Below are positions 55,620 to 64,000 of a stretch of 64,000 nucleotides of DNA, one piece after another. Below the pieces are notes generated by a model. That model was not told the origin of the DNA. It was given only the letters and a program-made list of their open reading frames with translations, and ran no database searches. Position numbers and translations under genes: made by a program. How positions within the stretch are numbered: the first letter of the stretch is position 1; every line of letters starts with the position of its first letter. The stretch comes from Rhodosorus marinus (taxonomy: Eukaryota > Rhodophyta > Stylonematophyceae > Stylonematales > Stylonemataceae), in NCBI GenBank assembly GCA_029953675.1, contig JAMWBK010000005.1, positions 806,001 to 870,000 on the forward strand, given 5' to 3'.

Positions 55620-57483
55620 CATTGCAGCACGAACAATGGCGAAATTTCAACTAACACGTAAAAGAGTCAAACGATGCTCGCACAGCAGCATGGTTTGCGT
55701 AAGGATCCGTACATGTCTGGCCTTTGCGAAGACTGCAGGGCGTAATCCGAACCAGCCTAGCAACAATAACCGGAAAAGCCGATCTCGCGTGCACGACGCG
55801 ATAATAGCAACCACAATATCCTAACAGTAGCGTCGGGAGCGGAACAACAGCTTCAGCGAACTCGGAGACACCTTCTGGAAGTCACACAACGTGTCAGAGG
55901 GTTAAGCTCCATTCTCTTATGCACTCTCTCGTCCATACAAAGCGTGGATTTCCCCGACCTGAACCTCGAGTTATTGAAACCGAACTGCCTTAGTAAGACG
56001 TTAGTACGGAATCCAAATACTTCCCCACCAGCCCCTCGGAAACTCTGCGGAATATGGATTTTGGGTCGAATAACTTTTAAATTATAATATTTTAAAAACC
56101 TGATTCAGTAGTATTGCCCCGAGTGGGGGGGTAGTCTACCATTTCCCTAGACTTGTAGTTTGTTAGTAAACTACGTGGAGCAGAGTAGAAAACACTTGCT
56201 GTGTTTCGGGAAAGGGCGAGCGCAGTGCGAACCATCCCCGAAATTGCTGGCACCTTGTTCAGTTCAAAACCTCAAAGAAAAGGCGAATATGCAAATGGAA
56301 GGTCTCCTTCAAGCAAACAGATTCTAAGCAAAACATTGACCCAATCCGTAAGCGAATATCAAGAAGATTAAACCACTGGAGGAGACCCGGAGACCTGGTT
56401 TGATAGATGTATATCAATGGTAACACTCGTCTGCGTTTGTAGATTCGATTATTCGTCCGGCTGTTCAGTTGTTCCGGAAACCCCTTAAGCTTTCTTCTTC
56501 AGCATCCAGTTGCGGGCGCTTGTTGAAAAGCATACCCCAGTCCGAGAAGCACTACCGAAGTCCCACCTAGTACCTCGCTCAAACTGCTCCTCGAGGCGAC
56601 AATCTACTGAAACAGATCAAGAGTCCCTAAATAGTTTCGAGGACATGTTACTGGTCCTTGACGACCAATTTCTAATCAAAGTCAAGATTTCAACGCTACA
56701 ACGGGAAGCTAATCGACAATAGAGCAGGTGAACGAACTCTAAGATCCTTATATTTCTCTAAAATCGATAGGCATAGTCAAAAGCCAGTCTCTCAACAGTT
56801 TCGGAATAGATCTTCATGTCCTAAAGCACAAGCTGGGCACCTCGTCCCTCGTCAAAGCTCACCGAAGATGAAGGCGTGGACAGCCTCCCTGAGTCCTCAA
56901 ACACCTCTACCCAGAGGTTCGTTAAGCTTGTCCATCGTCAATAACCTTGTTATCCATTAGGACTTCTCGCTTCATCACAACAAACACTAAAAACCCCGAA
57001 ACCCGAAAGCAGCTTCAAAATCAATGGTTTTGTGAAAACGTCGATGGCCGATTCATTTTGGTCTTCTCGAAGACCAAAATGAAACCGTTGACGAGAAGAC
57101 GAGCGCTGTGATGGTCGTGGGGAGTTTCCCACTTTTAGGAAGGTTTGAAGAGGGCTGTTTGAGAGGGAAAATGAACTAGTGAATAAGATTCCTGTACTTT
57201 TTAAGGAGCGCCATTCATCTGTATTCTGAAGCTGAAAGAGCAAAAGCTTTTGGTAGACCGGAGGAGGGACAAGAGGAGCGTGAGAATTTTGGTATCCGGA
57301 AAGGTTGGCTGAATTTCGCTTTTCTTGAGGATAAGACGGTCCGTTTGAGTGAATGAGCGTGGCTCGGTGGTGTTTGTATCAACGTTATTTTGGATTTGAA
57401 GATGTTGGTTGAGGAGTTTTTGGTCTCCGTAAAGGGTTTGTTCAGCTCACAAAGCAGCCCCAAAGGGGTGAGCGCTTTTAGGT
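55620..57483. other. intergenic, no gene seen
   Basis: About 1.9 kb with short frames only (for example 56510-56722 and, on the minus strand, 56950-57463). Composition is AT-leaning at 56040-56120. A perfect CTTCTCGAAGACCAAAATGA / TTTGGTCTTCTCG inverted repeat at about 57055-57080 is the only structure noted. Confidence 0.35.
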
Positions 57484-57615
57484 TTGCTCCAGTTTCGTAC
57501 CTGCGGGTCTAGGTGGCGCTTTACTTTTGGGGGGTTGCAGTATTACGCAGAGGCTGCTTTTTCCGTTGTTATTTGGTCCTGTTTTTCACTGTCTCTCTTG
57601 GAGTTTCTGGTTGTC

Positions 57616-59132
57616 ATGGGTTTGAAAGCGACTGGCAATCCTGCTCGGCTGCTTGCAGCGCAAGCGAAGAGCCGAGATTGGACGAAAAAGGGTGCCGTTG
57701 GTGTGCCTGGTAAGAAAGTTCGGCTTATAATCCAATCTGGCTGTTTTGCGGCTGTTGGTGAGGGCTACTCCAACAACGATGCGATTGCGCATGGGAGAAA
57801 TCTAATTTGGAATGAGCAGAGAAAGTTCAAGATAAGGACACCAAGGGTCCTGGAGGATGAGCAGAGAAGAACACTTAGGAAGACTATGAGGGAGATTAGT
57901 CCACGTCTTGAGCAAAGTTTTTCGGAGAGGCTGCGGTTGGAAAGAGTGTTCATTGAATTATCCAGGACCCTCCAGAAGGAGTTTGGAGATGAGGGGGGCA
58001 AGATTCACCGCTTTGGCTCAATGGTTTCAGGGTTGTCTCTACCGGGCGGTGACCTTGACGTGTGCTTGCTATACAGTCTACAGGCAGTGAGGCGACAACA
58101 GCTGGCGATGAAGCAGTCCTTGAAATGCATGCGCGCGATGGGACTCGTCGAACTCCTACCAATCCCACGAGCTTCGGTGCCCATCATCAAGTTCAAGCAT
58201 AGGGAGACGGGTATCAAAGGTGACCTTAGCTTTGGAACCAGTGATGGGGTTATTAATAGCTATCTGCTCAAGGCCTACGCGGAAGTTGTCCCCGGCTTCA
58301 AGAATCTCGCTCGCTTCATCAAGTGGTGGGCGAAGCAGCGAGGAATTGCTGACGCCTCTAAGGGGTATATGAGTTCATACTGCTGGACTTTGCTAGTTCT
58401 ATTTTTCCTCCAGTCGAAACAGGTAGGGAATCTCTTATCAAACGAGCTGCGCGGCACTGTATTCTGCTTGAGCCAAACTTGAAGAGGTCTAACTTGAACT
58501 ATATCTTGGCTTTCTCTCATTGAACCAAGCTCGCTGGAGTCGTTGATACGGGCCCAGCGATGACTGCGCTTCGGCAAAATGCTTCTCGGCGAGACAAGGT
58601 TGACAGTATGGACTGGCTTACTGGAGAGTTTCAAAAAGGGCTACCGAAAATGAGCGGCAACGAATGGCAAATTGACCAACTCGTGGACGGCTTCTTCAGT
58701 TTTTATACGCGACATAATGCCCTAGGGAAATCCGTGGTGAGCACAAGGACAGGGAGGCTGATTCAGCCACAGCATTCGAGATGCCATGTGTTCCGGAATC
58801 CGGCCTTCTTGCACGTTGAAGATCCTCTGCTCGAGCACATCAACGTCTCGAGACATGTCAGGGAGGAAACGATCGAAACGCTTCTCGGTGAGATACGGCG
58901 CGCTCACCAAATCATACGAATATCTGGAGACTTCCGCAAGGTCTGTGCACCGCGAAGACAGCTAGCGGAAGTCAAGCCCAAGAGAGCTAGAGAAAACAAG
59001 GAATCGCGAGACGATGATGAACATCCTCCCGAGTTTGAAGATAATAATGATGATGAGCAGCAGCATACGTCCCTGGATATGCCGAACAGATCTAGAGGAA
59101 GTGTGCAGGGCACCGTCGCGCCTCTAATGTAA
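57616..59132 (+). CDS. non-canonical poly(A)/uridylyl polymerase, Pol beta superfamily (2 exons)
   Basis: Exons 57616-58422 and 58530-59132 join in phase 0 across a 107-nt intron (GTAGGG donor), giving 469 residues. The nucleotidyltransferase core has FGSMVSGLSLPGGDLDVCL (the GS...D-x-D catalytic motif) and a third acidic site in IKGDLSFG. The PAP-associated region follows: SSYCWTLLVLFFLQ, LVDGFFSFYTRHN, STRTGRL and VEDPLLEHINVSRHV. Such enzymes add A or U tails to RNAs for quality control or decay. The C-terminus is acidic and disordered. The frame is open upstream to 57484 with a hydrophobic stretch; the ATG at 57616 was chosen because the protein after it looks regular, but a longer targeted form is possible. 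Whether A or U is added cannot be told. Confidence 0.82.
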
Positions 59133-59725
59133 CTCTACCACTCGTTGTGGACCCTAACTACCTCCAGAAATTGTCTAGGACTGGTTTCTAAAGTAAATAT
59201 ATTCTTTTGTGGAAAAAAGCCGCTCAAACAACATTTCAATTCCACCCGATTCTGCTTTTAACCGGATTCTGATACAGATATCTTCATTCCTCTCCTTTTC
59301 ATAACAGATTCTGGTTCATTAACAGGAATCCTGTACTATCAGGTTCGACTACATAACCAGATTCTTCTTTCAAAACCAGAATCCTTCATGATGGCCGGTT
59401 TTAGGTGACACTTAAAATACATACACAGTAGATCTAAAGTCTAGTTTTTGGAAATAAATTAGCTTAGTATTTATAGCTTTTCACCTAAATGTGGTCGTTT
59501 ACATATTCGTATTTATCAGAAAGCATAATATTTACCAATATCCTCCAGGAAAGTCGTCTTTATCTGTCACTTGCGGGAACTTCGCATCTCGTTTGTGAGA
59601 GGGAAATTGTTTGAATAGGTTTTGTGAGGTGGTAGGTTTGGGCCTAGTTGGGAAGGAAAGTGAGAGGCTAGAAGGAGTAGTTTACTGAGATTTGTTATTG
59701 GGGTTTTATTAGATAGTGAGGAAAT
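59133..59725. other. intergenic, AT-rich
   Basis: ACCAGATTCT / AGAATCCGG-like motifs recur several times at 59240-59390 (CCGATTCTGC, CCGGATTCTGAT, ACAGATTCTGGTT, CCAGATTCTTC, CCAGAATCC), a short degenerate repeat. No gene seen. Confidence 0.45.
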
Positions 59726-60808
59726 ATGGCTCACCAAGTACCATCTGAAACTACAATGGAAGCGGTTGAGCAAGCGAGGATAACGGTGGACGACGTGATG
59801 AAGCGCTTGTCCGCAATGGACAAGAGCGATCCCGCGGCGAGGGGGTACGAGAAAATCATGAAGAAGGCCGACGATGACTTGAAAAAAGCAGAGCTCATGG
59901 TGAAGGAAATGAAAGAGAAGGTGAACGAGACCGGGAAAGCTCCCGCGAGAGCCAAGGAGAGCATCAATCCGTCCTCAGGTTAGTAGCATCTTCAAGACAA
60001 AAAGCATCGTTTTCGCGGCGTGCTATCGGCCTTGGAGACTTCTTACTCAAGTATAACTTGCGATTTCACAGGAATTAAGAGAGCCTTAATGGCCATTCAG
60101 AACGCCCCTAAAACGCCGAGAACCTTGCGCGAAGGAAAGGACGAGAAGGTGCTCATGAAAGCAGGACTTCCCAAGTTTACTACTACAAACACGGGCCTCG
60201 CCATCAGCGTCACTCCAGATGAGGTAGGACTTCGAATAGAGTGCAAAAATGTTTTCATCGCGGGCCTGTGGTTCGTTCCAGTGTCGCAAGGAAATCTTGT
60301 CCCCGAATGCGCGATGGTGTTCGGAGTTGACGAGAAATTCTCCAGATGGCGAACAAGTAAATATCGGGTCTTTGGGATTTTATCTGAAAGGGCTACCGCT
60401 GCAATTCAGTACTTCTGGTCAATGGAATCGCAGGCACAGCAGGCGGTTGAGCAGTTTCTCGTACGAGTTGTCTCCATCCAAGCCTCTTCAGCTGATCTTC
60501 CACACACTTCACTTTTTGCTGATAGCTTTTTTTTTTTTATATCTCCTGTAAAATCTACGTGACAGGAATGGTTGGCACTGCATAAAACAGTGCTCAGCGA
60601 CGTTAGCGCAGAAGACAATCGAAGACTTGCATTCGATGCGTCTAGGGCGATATTCCTACCGCCCTGTGTGCGAGCCTTTGACGGAGACAAGAGACCTCGC
60701 CACCCCCGCGCCTGTGTTCCAGAGCGGCAGGAAAGATCGGAGAGGCTTCAACAAGCTCCGCAAGCGGGCCAACCTCTGCCAGCGCAGCCTAGTGCTGCGC
60801 CGCACTGA
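59726..60808 (+). CDS. probable Mediator complex subunit 27 (3 exons)
   Basis: Exons 59726-59978, 60072-60460 and 60566-60808 join in frame (donors GTTAGT and GTACGA, both acceptors ACAG; introns 93 and 105 nt), giving 294 residues. The N-terminal ~80 residues are helical and charged (coiled coil: MKKADDDLKKAELMVKEMKEK). The middle has VGLRIECKNVFIAGLWFVPV, then WRTSKYRVFGILSERATAAIQYF, VEQFLEWLALHKTVLS and FLPPCVRAFDGDKRPRHPRAC. The W..S.h.VF...t..A..A..yf pattern, the L.WL..h..L segment and the LPP..R.F...H..C ending resemble MED27, and length is close to the human protein (about 310). MED27 sits in the Mediator tail/upper middle and links activators to RNA polymerase II. Identification rests on remembered pattern similarity only. 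Confidence 0.5.
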
Positions 60809-61079
60809 AGGTTCGCTCTTCTAGAACAAAGCACTGTAGATCCCATAGAGTGTAAACTGTCGTTTTCAATTACTCTATTTACAAATACCGATTCCTAGCC
60901 TAATACTTGTTATCATTCTGAGGGTAAGGGAAAAAAAAAGGAACTAGAATGTACAGACCTAAAATAAAATCCCCAACCCACATCAGCCCAGCAAAACCAA
61001 ACCAAACAAAATCACAAAAGCTAAACGGGCACTAGACATCGACAAGGGACTTGAAAAACGCACCCTCAAGGAAGAGGCG
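60809..61079. other. convergent intergenic spacer
   Basis: 271 bases between the 3' ends of the MED27-like and gyrase B genes. It includes AT-rich stretches that may hold both polyadenylation sites. Confidence 0.4.
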
Positions 61080-63925
<2,846 letters not shown>

Positions 63926-64000
63926 CTTAAAAGCGTCGCTCTACTGCGCCGCGCACACTACACACGGCCGATAACCAAAACCCCTCGGCCCCACAGAGCA

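Noticed and set aside
56950-57463. Two minus-strand frames upstream of the nucleotidyltransferase gene
   Set aside because: Low-complexity Ser/Lys/Phe-rich products, no domain, and they overlap the likely promoter of the plus-strand gene.

Overview
This is nuclear DNA of a eukaryote. The genes carry short GT-AG introns (about 56-147 nt where I could place them) and there is a U2 snRNA-like sequence. A bacterial-type DNA gyrase B with an apparent targeting leader, a ChaN-like protein and a TrmB-type tRNA methyltransferase with an N-terminal extension suggest a plastid-bearing organism, i.e. an alga. The lineage cannot be fixed from the sequence; a red or other microalga is only a guess.

Layout. 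The left flank (about 1.8-11.2 kb) holds ordinary genes: a hypothetical acidic protein (-), a small IPT/TIG protein (-, 3 exons), a CBS-CBS-PB1-TPR protein (+, 2 exons) and a NDUFA9-like complex I subunit (-, 3 exons). From about 12 to 51 kb the window is a transposable-element island. It starts with a decayed Ty3/Gypsy-type LTR element (12.7-17.3 kb) and a compact Gag-only LTR element with a perfect 5-bp target duplication (17.7-19.3 kb). After one hypothetical gene (20.7-21.4 kb) follow more than twenty fragments of at least three LINE-like families in both orientations (23.4-51.1 kb). Families A and B end in a CCHC finger plus a restriction-like endonuclease (REL) domain. A has a conserved 3' hairpin and a GTAAAGTCCA-type tail; B has an ATTC-type tail; C is seen mainly as degraded reverse transcriptase pieces. 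One family A copy (about 35.6-40.0 kb) is nearly full length, with ORF1 and a twice-frameshifted ORF2. A U2 snRNA-like sequence lies inside this island and abuts a family B fragment.

The right flank (51.8-64 kb) is gene-rich again: ChaN-like (-), tRNA (guanine-N7)-methyltransferase (+, 3 exons), a non-canonical poly(A)/uridylyl polymerase (+, 2 exons), a probable Mediator subunit MED27 (+, 3 exons) and DNA gyrase B (-, 9 exons). These are housekeeping functions (organelle DNA topology, tRNA modification, RNA tailing, transcription, respiration) and do not form one pathway.

Exon joins were deduced by eye from GT/AG sites, reading phase and family conservation; no alignment or transcript was available. 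The most interesting signals are the REL-type LINE families with their 3' hairpin and tail, the very short tail-only insertions found inside other elements, the U2-like sequence with a duplicated 3' part, the Gag-only LTR element, and the CBS-PB1-TPR fusion.
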